From Sphingomonadales bacterium (GTDB lineage: Bacteria; Bacteroidota; Bacteroidia; Flavobacteriales_D; Crocinitomicaceae), in the NCBI GenBank assembly GCA_016872115.1, contig VHBC01000005.1:83848-147847 (forward strand): 64,000 nt of DNA, written 5' to 3'. The notes under the pieces are model-generated. The model searched no databases. It saw only the letters and a program-made list of their open reading frames with translations, and was not told the origin of the DNA. Position numbers and translations under genes: made by a program. The first letter of the stretch is position 1, and each line of letters starts with the position of its first letter. Below are positions 33,872 to 42,481 of the stretch, piece after piece.

Positions 33872-34963
33872 ATGGAAGCGCAAACGATTTATTTGATGGG
33901 GGCTTATGGCTATACGGCAAAATTAATTGCCAAAGCGCTTTGCGGTGCCCAAATTTCGTTTATTCCGGTTGGTCGCGACGCACAGAAACTGGCCGCGTTT
34001 TGCGATAAAATGCAGCTCGAACCGAATTTTATAGTGGCCGATGTATTGTCTGCGACCGATTTGCAATTTATCCAGTCTAAAGACATCGTGATCAATTGCG
34101 CCGGGCCGTTTAACCAATTTGCACCCACATTAATCGCCGTTTGTGTCGAAAGGGGCGCACATTACATCGATTTAACAGGTGAGCAAGCGATTGTTCATGA
34201 TAGTTACCTACTCTATAAACAAAGCGCCCGGCAAAATCAGATGTGTTTATTGCACTCAATGGCTTTTGAGTCGGCACTTGCTGATTTATTACTGAGTTGT
34301 GCGCTTTCTAATTTGAAAGAGGCGGAAATTGAATCTGTGAATTCTTATTATTGGCTAGTTAGCCAGCAAATGAGCCCCGGGACCAAACTCACTATGAAAT
34401 TAGCTAATTATGCGTCTAATTTTATGATCGACAATAATCAATTAGTTCCGTTCACACAGCAAAAAGCGGCGCCTTTAGTGGGTATTCCTTTTGAGTCGGC
34501 AAGAATTGTTCCGTATCCGGAAGTAATTTTTGCGTTTGAGCGTTGTACGCCTCAGAAAGGCGCCTCGCATTTTTTATTGGAAGCCAATAGCAATATGGCT
34601 TTTGCAGGATCAATGCTCAAAGCTAAGTACCAAGACGCTCCCGCACAAATTCAAGACATCATTACACGCTTCAAACAAATCCTTCATGCAGGACCAAATG
34701 AGGCCGAACGCGCGCAACAATCTTTTGAGTTATATGTAAGTGTTAGTAGTAAGAATCAACAATATATCGGACATTTAAAGGGTCATGACATGTATCAAAT
34801 TACGTCCGCTTTGGTTTTATTGGCTGTCCAAAAGTTGTCATCTGAGCTTCATCAATTTGGCGTCCTGAGTCCTGGTGAATTTCTCGGTCAGAACGGGATA
34901 AACTGGTTGAGTCAAAATACCTTTTTTCAATTCAAACAAGTTCAAACAAATAACGCATCATGA
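33872..34963 (+). CDS. Saccharopine-dehydrogenase-family / trans-acting enoyl-reductase-like protein
   Basis: 363 residues. An N-terminal Rossmann domain with GAYGYTAKLIAKAL and VGRD is followed by DIVINCAGPFNQFAPTLIAVCVERGAHYIDLTGE, a pattern shared with trans-acting enoyl reductases that work with polyketide synthases (Rv2953 type) and with saccharopine-dehydrogenase-like oxidoreductases. It may supply the missing enoyl reduction step or reduce a product. Substrate not fixed. Starts directly after the hexapeptide gene stop and overlaps the desaturase-fusion start by ATGA. Confidence 0.72.
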   Translation: MEAQTIYLMGAYGYTAKLIAKALCGAQISFIPVGRDAQKLAAFCDKMQLEPNFIVADVLSATDLQFIQSKDIVINCAGPFNQFAPTLIAVCVERGAHYIDLTGEQAIVHDSYLLYKQSARQNQMCLLHSMAFESALADLLLSCALSNLKEAEIESVNSYYWLVSQQMSPGTKLTMKLANYASNFMIDNNQLVPFTQQKAAPLVGIPFESARIVPYPEVIFAFERCTPQKGASHFLLEANSNMAFAGSMLKAKYQDAPAQIQDIITRFKQILHAGPNEAERAQQSFELYVSVSSKNQQYIGHLKGHDMYQITSALVLLAVQKLSSELHQFGVLSPGEFLGQNGINWLSQNTFFQFKQVQTNNAS

Positions 34964-37662
34964 GTGCACGTCTTCACTTGGCTTTGTTTCCTTTGCTGCA
35001 AGTTGCCGCCATGATCGGGTTATGGGTATTACCCTTTTTACGTACTGATTGGATTTTATTGTTTGGTGTTGCCGTTTTTATCTTGTGTTGGAACCTTCAT
35101 GTAAGCATCCATTATTTGGTACATCATCCGCCAAAAAATAAAGTGATACGATATTTATTTTTCTTGATTTCTACATTGCTTATTGGCTTGCCTTACCATT
35201 ACTACCAATTATTGCATCGCACCCATCATTTGTACAACAACAACCCAAGAGATTATACAAGTACATGGAAGGAAAAAAGTGGTCAACAAATGCCGCGTAC
35301 TTTTTTGGGATACATCTTTTTCTGGTTTATTCCCACAGTGCCCTTGCCGCAACAAATCAAAGAAGGCCGGCAAAATGACCTTTTACCTACCAAAGACCTT
35401 CAATTATTGGTCGTGGAAACCCTTCTTCTTTGTGTTTTTTATTGCGTTTTGTTCTATACTCAGCCTTGGCTGGCATTGGGTTATTTTGTTTTTATTTATT
35501 TCGGTTGGGTGCTGATCTCAGCACAAAATTATGGGCAGCATTTACCAAGAATAGGAGCACCGCACACAACCAGTATCCATCGAAAATGGTACAATATACT
35601 GACGCTCAATAATGGCTTACATGCCGAGCACCACGACCGTCCCCAAGTGCACTATCATGACTTAGAACCCAATCTAGAACTAGAACCAATCCAATCGGCG
35701 CATCTTTTTGCCGGATTGACATTTCTAAAAGTAAAGAAGTCCTTTCTACTCGTGCTTATACTTTTAGTGGTTTGTTTACTTGCATTACCCAAACTTAAAC
35801 TTACTGGAAGCCTCGATGGCTTTGCTGCTGGCGAAACACCCGTTTTTGTCGATGCACACGCTTATGATTCTTTGTTTGGTCAAAGTAAATACCGTTATTA
35901 TTTCAGTGTTTCGCCAAAAGCGCATGCTGATCTTGGGTTTATTAATTCGGCAGCTGAATTCGAAGCAGCCATTCAAGATTTAGCTCCTCAAGTTGAATTC
36001 ATTAGCAAGGTGTCGCAGTTGCGCCGTTTTGCACGCGCGAGGCTGTTGAAGAATGAGCGCCCGGCTTCCGAATTGCTTGCCAGTGCTGCTGCGCATCCGC
36101 AGCTAGGCAAGCTGATCTCAAAAAACCACCGGTCTTTTTTAATTATTGCCGATTTCAAAGGCAAAAAAATCCCACTCGATCAGCTTGACTCTTTGCAAAA
36201 AATTCCGCGTCGGCACCTGAAACCCATTAGGGGTTTTGGTATGCAAGGACTCGAGGCGGCCATTGCTCACTCCATGCAAGAAGATATTTTCAAAATTACC
36301 GGACTTATTTTTTTGCTTTTTGGCGCCTATCTATTTTGGCGTTATCGTCATTGGACAGCCATCATCTACTTGGTTTGCAATATGTTATTGGCCATCCTCG
36401 CGACGGTTTGTTTGTTTCCCATTTTTGGCTACCAAATGACGGTCGTGAGTATCTTGGCTTTACCCATTGTCTTGGTTTTGTCTTTAAGCGACGCCATTCA
36501 TTTGTTAGGCGGTCTATCCAAAGGCCAGAATAGTTTGCAAACGATCCGAAAAATTTGGGTGCCTTCTTTATTGAGTAGTCTTACAACGGCGTTGGCATTT
36601 TTTAGTTTTCAGTTCAATGATGCGCCCAATATGGTTCAACTCGGCCATATTACAGGAACAGCGGTACTTCTTGAATTTTTGATTTCTATGGCATTGGCAC
36701 AACAATTTTTAGAAAAAGTCAAATTGCAAGAAGCAGAGCAACCGTTGATTGAAAAATTGAGTCAATGGATGCAGCGCCGCCAAAAACAGGTAGGTTTGGG
36801 TTTGTTGGGGTTGGTATTTATTGGGTTATTTTTACTGCCGCAACTCCGTTTTGAAGCCAGTACCGATGATTTTTTCCCAAAGGGTGAAGTAGTTACCAAA
36901 GATCACGCTTATTTCCAAACACAATTCAATGCGCAAAAAGTATTGCATCTTTGGTTTGCCCCTCAAAAGCCCCAAAAGCTTGACCCCAACTATGTTGAGC
37001 AACGCCTCCAGGCGATCAAATCACCCCAATTGTTACATTATGAATTGCACCCTGCAACAGCTCATAAACCACTTTCCGCGAGTCTCTATTTTACTGAGGT
37101 AAGCGCCATTGCAAAATGTTACTGTCAACTCCAAGCGCAAAAATTCTTTGACAATGCGCGTCTTGGCTTACACGCTTATAGCCCTTTTGTGGTATTTGAG
37201 GTGGTCAATAAGCAAGTGGCTAGTTCTTTGTTTTGGAGCTTACTGACGGCCAGTACTGCCATTGTTTTACTGATGCTTTTTCTCACAAAAAGCCCTTTAC
37301 AAGCGTTGTATGGTTTTATACCGAATTTGATACCATTGGCTGCTGTGGTTGTCTTTTTCGTGCTTTTCGACCAAGGCCTCAATATGCTCACTGCACTTAC
37401 GCTTGTCGTTTGCATCGGTCTGCTCGACGACGACACCATTCACGTATTGTATCACAAATATGTGCTCAAAGAACCTGTTACCCAAATGAATGCTGTGATC
37501 ATTCATGCGGCTGTATTGCTGTCTATAGGTTTTGGATGTTTTGTGGTCAGTAATTTTGAGCCCACGCGCATTTTTGGCGGCGTCAGTGCGCTTGTATTTT
37601 TAATCGGTCTACTCGGTGAACTCACGCTCTTTCAATGGATATTAAACCGCATCAAGTCTTAA
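34960..37662 (+). CDS. Fatty-acid desaturase :: RND/MMPL transporter fusion
   Basis: 900 residues in one unbroken frame. Residues 1-255 are a membrane fatty-acid desaturase/hydroxylase with the three His boxes: HVSIHYLVHH (47-56), HRTHH (86-90) and HAEHH (221-225), plus four or so helices. From about 262 a helix opens an HAE3/MMPL-type RND transporter half: first periplasmic domain, helix cluster about 430-600 with LSDAIHLLGG, a second helix and periplasmic domain starting FEASTDDFFPKGE, and the final helices with IGLLDDDTIHVLYHKYV. It plausibly desaturates or hydroxylates a lipid and then exports it. I know of no standard family with this fusion. No frameshift or stop at the junction. Overlaps the upstream gene by ATGA. 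Confidence 0.85.
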   Translation: MSARLHLALFPLLQVAAMIGLWVLPFLRTDWILLFGVAVFILCWNLHVSIHYLVHHPPKNKVIRYLFFLISTLLIGLPYHYYQLLHRTHHLYNNNPRDYTSTWKEKSGQQMPRTFLGYIFFWFIPTVPLPQQIKEGRQNDLLPTKDLQLLVVETLLLCVFYCVLFYTQPWLALGYFVFIYFGWVLISAQNYGQHLPRIGAPHTTSIHRKWYNILTLNNGLHAEHHDRPQVHYHDLEPNLELEPIQSAHLFAGLTFLKVKKSFLLVLILLVVCLLALPKLKLTGSLDGFAAGETPVFVDAHAYDSLFGQSKYRYYFSVSPKAHADLGFINSAAEFEAAIQDLAPQVEFISKVSQLRRFARARLLKNERPASELLASAAAHPQLGKLISKNHRSFLIIADFKGKKIPLDQLDSLQKIPRRHLKPIRGFGMQGLEAAIAHSMQEDIFKITGLIFLLFGAYLFWRYRHWTAIIYLVCNMLLAILATVCLFPIFGYQMTVVSILALPIVLVLSLSDAIHLLGGLSKGQNSLQTIRKIWVPSLLSSLTTALAFFSFQFNDAPNMVQLGHITGTAVLLEFLISMALAQQFLEKVKLQEAEQPLIEKLSQWMQRRQKQVGLGLLGLVFIGLFLLPQLRFEASTDDFFPKGEVVTKDHAYFQTQFNAQKVLHLWFAPQKPQKLDPNYVEQRLQAIKSPQLLHYELHPATAHKPLSASLYFTEVSAIAKCYCQLQAQKFFDNARLGLHAYSPFVVFEVVNKQVASSLFWSLLTASTAIVLLMLFLTKSPLQALYGFIPNLIPLAAVVVFFVLFDQGLNMLTALTLVVCIGLLDDDTIHVLYHKYVLKEPVTQMNAVIIHAAVLLSIGFGCFVVSNFEPTRIFGGVSALVFLIGLLGELTLFQWILNRIKS

Positions 37663-37664
37663 AG

Positions 37665-39479
37665 ATGACGCAAGCAATTCAACATAAAAGAAAAGAAGTT
37701 TGGGCTTTGAATGGCAATGAAGCCATGGCTTATGCGGCACTCCATGCGGGCCTAGACTATTTTGCACATTATCCGGGTTCTCCGGTAAATGGCATCGAAC
37801 CTAAACTCAAACAACTCAATGACTGGCACCAAGCCGGCATTCAATTCAACGATGCCCTCAATGAACATGTAGCCGCATTGGCCGCTATGGGAGCCAGTAT
37901 GACCGGTGCGCGGTCCATGCTCGTCATGAAACACGTGGGACTCAATATTGCCGCGGATCCGCTTAATTATGTAGGATACTCAGGTGTAAAAGGAGGTATG
38001 CTCATAATCGTGGGTACAGATCCTGGGGCCAACTCGAGCACAGGCGAAGAAGACGTGCATTGGTACGCCAAACAATTCAACTTGCCTTTATTTGAACCCA
38101 CGAGTCCGCAGGCGCTTTACGATTGTTGTTATGATGGTTTTGCATTATCTGAGCGCTTGGGCTTACCGATTCTCATTTTTGCCACCGGCTTGATCTGTCA
38201 TCAAAGTACACGAGTTCAGACCAGAGCGGCCGTGGTCAAAGAGCGTCAATACCATTTTGAGAAAGATAGGGAACGCTACATCAATGTAGGTCAGCGTGCG
38301 GTACGTAATCACCGCTTTTTGATCGAAAAAATGCAAGGTTTCGCGTTGGAAAATAACTTTATTGAAGCGCAAGGCGACCCCACTTCTTCATTGGCTGTAT
38401 TGACGCGTGGCAATAGCAGTTTACATTTTGCCGAAGTAAGGCAGCTGATTCCAGCACTTCAAAATGCGTATTGGATTCAGGTTTTAGGTGTATATCCTTT
38501 CGCCAAAACAGTCATTTTGCCTCATTTAATCGGTAAAAAAGAAATTCTGGTCATAGAAGATCAAGATGGATTTTTAGAATATTTGCTCAAAATGGAATGT
38601 TTCAATGAGCTTGAGGCCAGCATCCATGGTAAAGATTTATTTCCAGCCTATGATGAACTCCGGGTCAATGAAATCTTAGAGATCCTATGCAAGTATTTCG
38701 ATCAGCCTTATCCATTCACTGGACTACCTGCCCCGGAAATACCCGAGCGACTGGGTACTTTTTGTGAAGGCTGCCCGCATACCGGAAGCTATTTTGCTAT
38801 TGAGCAAGCCTTGCCAGAGCAAACAAGAATCGTAGGTGGTGATATCGGTTGTTCTTCATTGCCACCTTTTCGTGCCGATTGGTTACTATGTATGAATGCG
38901 GGAATTGGGATTGCTCAAGGAATTGCCCCATTCTTGCAAACCCAACAGCTCGTCTCTACGGGTGGCGATGGCAGTTTTTTTCATGGCGGCTTATTGGCGT
39001 TACTGAATGCCGTTCAAAACAACATCGATTTAGTACATTTAGTTTTTGACAACAAAAGTGTAGCTATGACCGGGCACCAAGTTTCTGCATCCACTTTCGT
39101 AGATTACCGTTCGGTTGTAGAAGGATTAGGCGTTGCTTCGTTTACAGAGGCGAGTGCTTTTCATCCAAAAGAATTAGAGCGCCTTATTCAAGAAAAAGAA
39201 GCTCAGAAAGGCGTGCATGTCATTTGGGTAAGCGGCGCGTGCGCGCGTATTCCGGACGAACGCGCTACATTCAGACGTGCCAATTATGCGCCTCAAATTA
39301 ATGCTTCCAAATGCGAGGACTGCACCCTGTGCTACGAAGCCTTGGCTTGCCCCGCCATTGACAAAAATCCACTCGGGAATTTAGAAATTAACCTTGACCG
39401 CTGTATGCGTTGTGGTGTTTGTTATGAAATATGCCCAAATGGCGCAATTGATCTCCAAGCTAAAAATCATAGCCTATGA
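37665..39479 (+). CDS. iorA: Indolepyruvate/2-oxoacid:ferredoxin oxidoreductase alpha subunit (IorA-like)
   Basis: 604 residues from the ATG at 37665, 2 bases after the fusion gene stop (an in-frame ATG at 37635 would overlap it). Shows the IorA order: pyrimidine-binding domain (LNGNEAMAYAALHAGLDYFAHYPGSP, MKHVGLNIAADPLNYVGYSGVKGG), CoA region, TPP-binding GGDGSFFHGGLLALLNAVQNN with GDG, and a C-terminal ferredoxin domain with two 4Fe-4S motifs (CEDCTLCYEALACP and CMRCGVCYEICP). It decarboxylates aryl- or alkyl-2-oxoacids to acyl-CoA and reduces ferredoxin. Membership in a polyketide-like operon is unusual. Confidence 0.93.
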   Translation: MTQAIQHKRKEVWALNGNEAMAYAALHAGLDYFAHYPGSPVNGIEPKLKQLNDWHQAGIQFNDALNEHVAALAAMGASMTGARSMLVMKHVGLNIAADPLNYVGYSGVKGGMLIIVGTDPGANSSTGEEDVHWYAKQFNLPLFEPTSPQALYDCCYDGFALSERLGLPILIFATGLICHQSTRVQTRAAVVKERQYHFEKDRERYINVGQRAVRNHRFLIEKMQGFALENNFIEAQGDPTSSLAVLTRGNSSLHFAEVRQLIPALQNAYWIQVLGVYPFAKTVILPHLIGKKEILVIEDQDGFLEYLLKMECFNELEASIHGKDLFPAYDELRVNEILEILCKYFDQPYPFTGLPAPEIPERLGTFCEGCPHTGSYFAIEQALPEQTRIVGGDIGCSSLPPFRADWLLCMNAGIGIAQGIAPFLQTQQLVSTGGDGSFFHGGLLALLNAVQNNIDLVHLVFDNKSVAMTGHQVSASTFVDYRSVVEGLGVASFTEASAFHPKELERLIQEKEAQKGVHVIWVSGACARIPDERATFRRANYAPQINASKCEDCTLCYEALACPAIDKNPLGNLEINLDRCMRCGVCYEICPNGAIDLQAKNHSL

Positions 39480-40006
39480 CTACCGTTTTGCGCATACTAA
39501 TTGCTGGAGTTGGAGGGCAAGGCATCCATGGCTTTGTCAAAATCTTGCAACAACATCTGTACGCTGAAGGATATGAACTCATCAGTGCTCGTTACAAAGG
39601 GGGCGCCCAAAGTTTGGGGTCAGTGCATGCCGAATGTAAAATATTTCTTCAAGATACTGCTCAACAAGAACAGATGAGTAGTCAGATTATTCCGGGCACC
39701 CTGGATGTCTTACTTGGCCTTGAGCGCTATGAAACACTGCGTTTTCTGCCTTATTGTAATGCAAATACTTTAATTGTTTGTGACCACTACACAGAATTTC
39801 CGCCAGGAACCAAGCGCCAGCCTCATCAGGCCAATATTGATACTTTTTTTAGCTCACTCAGCAACCCACTCATTAGTAAAGATTTCGTTGCGTTGGCCAA
39901 GCAAACTGGTTTGGAAAAATCCAAATTACCCATTTTACTATTTAACGAAGCTTGTACTGCTATAAAAGTCCCATTTAAACCTATACCATTAAACCCATCA
40001 TTATGA
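39476..40006 (+). CDS. iorB: 2-oxoacid:ferredoxin oxidoreductase beta/gamma-type subunit (IorB-like)
   Basis: 176 residues with RILIAGVGGQGIHGFVKIL (GVGGQG nucleotide-like loop) and SARYKGGAQSLGSVHAECKIF, the hallmarks of the catalytic gamma-type domain of IorB. Forms the heteromeric enzyme with IorA, with which it overlaps by ATGA. Slightly short of the usual ~190-200 residues but complete in motifs. Also overlaps the radical SAM gene by 4 bp. Confidence 0.92.
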   Translation: MTTVLRILIAGVGGQGIHGFVKILQQHLYAEGYELISARYKGGAQSLGSVHAECKIFLQDTAQQEQMSSQIIPGTLDVLLGLERYETLRFLPYCNANTLIVCDHYTEFPPGTKRQPHQANIDTFFSSLSNPLISKDFVALAKQTGLEKSKLPILLFNEACTAIKVPFKPIPLNPSL

Positions 40007-41370
40007 ATTGGAGAGAAACTTCAAGAGAAGCTATGCATTGGCATACAAATGAACAAGGCACAAAAATTGTTTGTGATTTGTGTCCTAGACATTGTCAAAC
40101 ACAACCCGGTCAGATGGGTTTTTGCAAAGTTCGAGGCAATGTGGATGGCACCTTTCATACCTTTAATTTCGGAAAGTCAGTGACGGCCACACAAGAGTGC
40201 ATTGAAACTGAAGCGGTGAATCATTACATGCCCGGTGCACGCATTTTAAGTTTGGGTAATATTGGTTGCATGATGGCTTGCAGTTATTGTCAGAACTGGC
40301 AGACCTCGCAGATCAAACACCTCAACGATGCACACGTTTTTGAATACAGTCCGCAGCAAGTGATTGATTTAGCATTAGCCAATGACATCAAAGTTATTTC
40401 TTGGACCTACAACGACCCCGTAGTTTGGCACGAGTTTGTATTGGAAACATCCAAATTAGCGAAAGCAGCAGGGCTTACTACGCTTTACAAATCAGCCCTT
40501 TACATCGAGCTTGAGCCGCTACGTGAGTTAATTGAGGTCATCGATATTTTTTCAATTTCACTCAAGTGCATGGACGACGCCATTTACCGTAAAGAAAACA
40601 AAGGTAAGCTACAACCCGTTTTGGATGCGATTGAATTGATTGCCGCCTCTGATCGCCATTTAGAAATTTCGCAATTGGTGGTGACGGGTCTAAACGACGA
40701 CGGCACCGATGCCATCAAGACGGCGCGCTGGATGCGCGAAAAGTTGAAACCTGAGGTGCCGCTGCATTTGGTTGCGTATCATCCAAGTTTTAAATATAAA
40801 AAGCCCCGCACCGAACTGGCTACACTTCTTAAGCTCAGAGAGTTGGTAATCAATGAGGGCATACAATACGTTTATCTAGGCAACGTTTATGCCGATGACA
40901 TGAGCAACACCCACTGTAAAAGTTGTTCCAATTTACTTGTTGAGCGCTTCGGTTTATCGGTTCATGTACCGGGGCTAGATGCCGATGGAAAATGCAAAAA
41001 GTGCCAGACTCCTTCGGTGATACGCCATGCATTGGCCGGGCAGCCCGAAAGAAAGCAAGTGCTTGCTCATTTTGAGGCCGTACAAACGCATTCGTTTACT
41101 TGGAACGACGAGATCCGTTCAGTGCACATTTTCTTAACCAACCCGCAAAAAGAACCTGTTCAGATCAAGCTGACCCGCCTACCTCAAGGCAGTGTACAGT
41201 ACCTCGAATTGAATGAAGGTCTTGAAAGAATTATTCTATCCAAAAGTAGCGCTGATGAAAGCGAACTTCGTTTGGAGGCCGCCTGCCAGACGCCATTGCA
41301 TATTTTACCGGTGCTCGACCGCGCCCATTTTCCAGTTATAGACGAAACCAAAACTTCGAGTTATGCATAA
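40003..41370 (+). CDS. AmmeMemoRadiSam-type radical SAM enzyme with C-terminal extension
   Basis: 455 residues. An N-terminal Cys-rich segment CDLCPRHCQTQPGQMGFCKVR is followed by the radical SAM site LGNIGCMMACSYCQNW (CxxxCxxC), then the barrel (ISWTYNDPVVWHEFVLE, LYKSALYIE, DIFSISLKCMDD). The zinc-ribbon-like end (CKSCSNLLVERFGLSVHVPGLDADGKCKKCQTP) normally closes the AmmeMemoRadiSam/AmrS-like enzymes. Here about 115 more residues follow, beta-rich, of unknown fold. The usual AMMECR1 and MEMO partners are absent from the window. A 4Fe-4S cluster and SAM cleavage are expected. The reaction is unknown. Overlaps iorB (ATGA) and the PLP gene (8 bp). Confidence 0.87.
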   Translation: MNWRETSREAMHWHTNEQGTKIVCDLCPRHCQTQPGQMGFCKVRGNVDGTFHTFNFGKSVTATQECIETEAVNHYMPGARILSLGNIGCMMACSYCQNWQTSQIKHLNDAHVFEYSPQQVIDLALANDIKVISWTYNDPVVWHEFVLETSKLAKAAGLTTLYKSALYIELEPLRELIEVIDIFSISLKCMDDAIYRKENKGKLQPVLDAIELIAASDRHLEISQLVVTGLNDDGTDAIKTARWMREKLKPEVPLHLVAYHPSFKYKKPRTELATLLKLRELVINEGIQYVYLGNVYADDMSNTHCKSCSNLLVERFGLSVHVPGLDADGKCKKCQTPSVIRHALAGQPERKQVLAHFEAVQTHSFTWNDEIRSVHIFLTNPQKEPVQIKLTRLPQGSVQYLELNEGLERIILSKSSADESELRLEAACQTPLHILPVLDRAHFPVIDETKTSSYA

Positions 41371-42481
41371 ACTCACCAAAGTATTAAAGCACCGCGTAGA
41401 TACCACTAATGCAGATCCGGTGGTTACACCAATCTACCAGAACAGTGCGTTTTCTGCCAGCTCACCGTTTTTTTATACGCGTAAAAACAATCCGAATGTA
41501 GAAGAATTAGAGCAAGTCTTTTGTGCGCTCGAGGAGTCAGCTTTCGCTGTTTGCTGTTCGACAGGAATGGCAGCCATTTCAAATACCTTATTGCTGCTCA
41601 AACCCGGTGACCATTTGGTGATCAATCAGCTCATTTATGGTTGTTCTTATGTTTTGTTTGAGCGATTTTGTGCGCAATATAACATCAAATTATCGGTTTT
41701 GGATCTTTCTTCGAATGAAGGAATAGAAGCCATTCCGCTAGATGTTTCGATGGTATTATTTGAAACACCCACCAATCCATTTGTGCGCAGTATTGACATC
41801 TCAAATGTGAGTGCGAAAGCCAAAGCGCATAATCCAAATGCATTGGTTGTCGTGGATAATACTTGGGCCACACCATTGTTTCAGCAACCTTTGTTGCATG
41901 GTGCAGATATTGCATTGTACTCTGCCACGAAATATTTTTCAGGTCATTCAGATGTCATGGGAGGCGTCCTCACCACAAATTCAGACGGCTTAGCACAGCA
42001 TTTGCGCGATGCACGTTTTTACCACGGAGCTATTCTCGATCCCAATAGTGCTTGGTTGTTGCGCCGCAGCATGCAAACTTTTGAATTACGTATGAAAGCG
42101 CAAGGCGAAGCAACAAGAATTGTTCGAGATTGGCTTGCACAACAGAATGGTGTCGAGGAAGTATTTTACCCGACCATAGATGGCGTTCAGTTAACCGGCT
42201 ACGCTACGCTTTTGTTTTTTACATTGGAAGCGCGCCTCAGCGAAAAGTACGATGCATTTATTGAAGCGCTTACTTTGTTTGACACCGGAACTGGAATGGC
42301 CTGCGTTACTTCAATGGTGGCAAGGCCGTATACCGGAAGCCATGCCTCCATGAACGATGCCCAAAAAGCGCAAATGGGCCTCACCAAACAATTGGTGCGC
42401 TTGAGCATTGGTCTGGAACAAATTGAAGACCTCATTGCCGACCTCAGCCACGCATTTGAAATGATTCAATCCAATGAATAA
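41363..42481 (+). CDS. Cys/Met-metabolism PLP-dependent enzyme (cystathionine/methionine gamma-lyase-like)
   Basis: 372 residues, fold type I. Family motifs: VVTPIYQNSAF, FYTRKNNPNVEELE (phosphate-binding Tyr-x-Arg), CCSTGMAAI, FETPTNPFVRSIDI, VVDNTWATP and the PLP-lysine block YSATKYFSGHSDVMGG. By family it could be a gamma-lyase releasing a 2-oxoacid, ammonia and a thiol, or a gamma-synthase joining two substrates. The linkage to IorAB favours 2-oxoacid production (inference). Overlaps both neighbours by 8 bp. Confidence 0.88.
   Translation: MHKLTKVLKHRVDTTNADPVVTPIYQNSAFSASSPFFYTRKNNPNVEELEQVFCALEESAFAVCCSTGMAAISNTLLLLKPGDHLVINQLIYGCSYVLFERFCAQYNIKLSVLDLSSNEGIEAIPLDVSMVLFETPTNPFVRSIDISNVSAKAKAHNPNALVVVDNTWATPLFQQPLLHGADIALYSATKYFSGHSDVMGGVLTTNSDGLAQHLRDARFYHGAILDPNSAWLLRRSMQTFELRMKAQGEATRIVRDWLAQQNGVEEVFYPTIDGVQLTGYATLLFFTLEARLSEKYDAFIEALTLFDTGTGMACVTSMVARPYTGSHASMNDAQKAQMGLTKQLVRLSIGLEQIEDLIADLSHAFEMIQSNE

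Noticed and set aside
34960-37662. Suspicion that the desaturase and RND parts are two genes joined by a sequencing error
   Set aside because: The frame is continuous, codon use does not change at the junction, there is no start-like context or overlap motif near residue 260, and both flanking junctions behave normally. The fusion is taken as real, pending homologue comparison.
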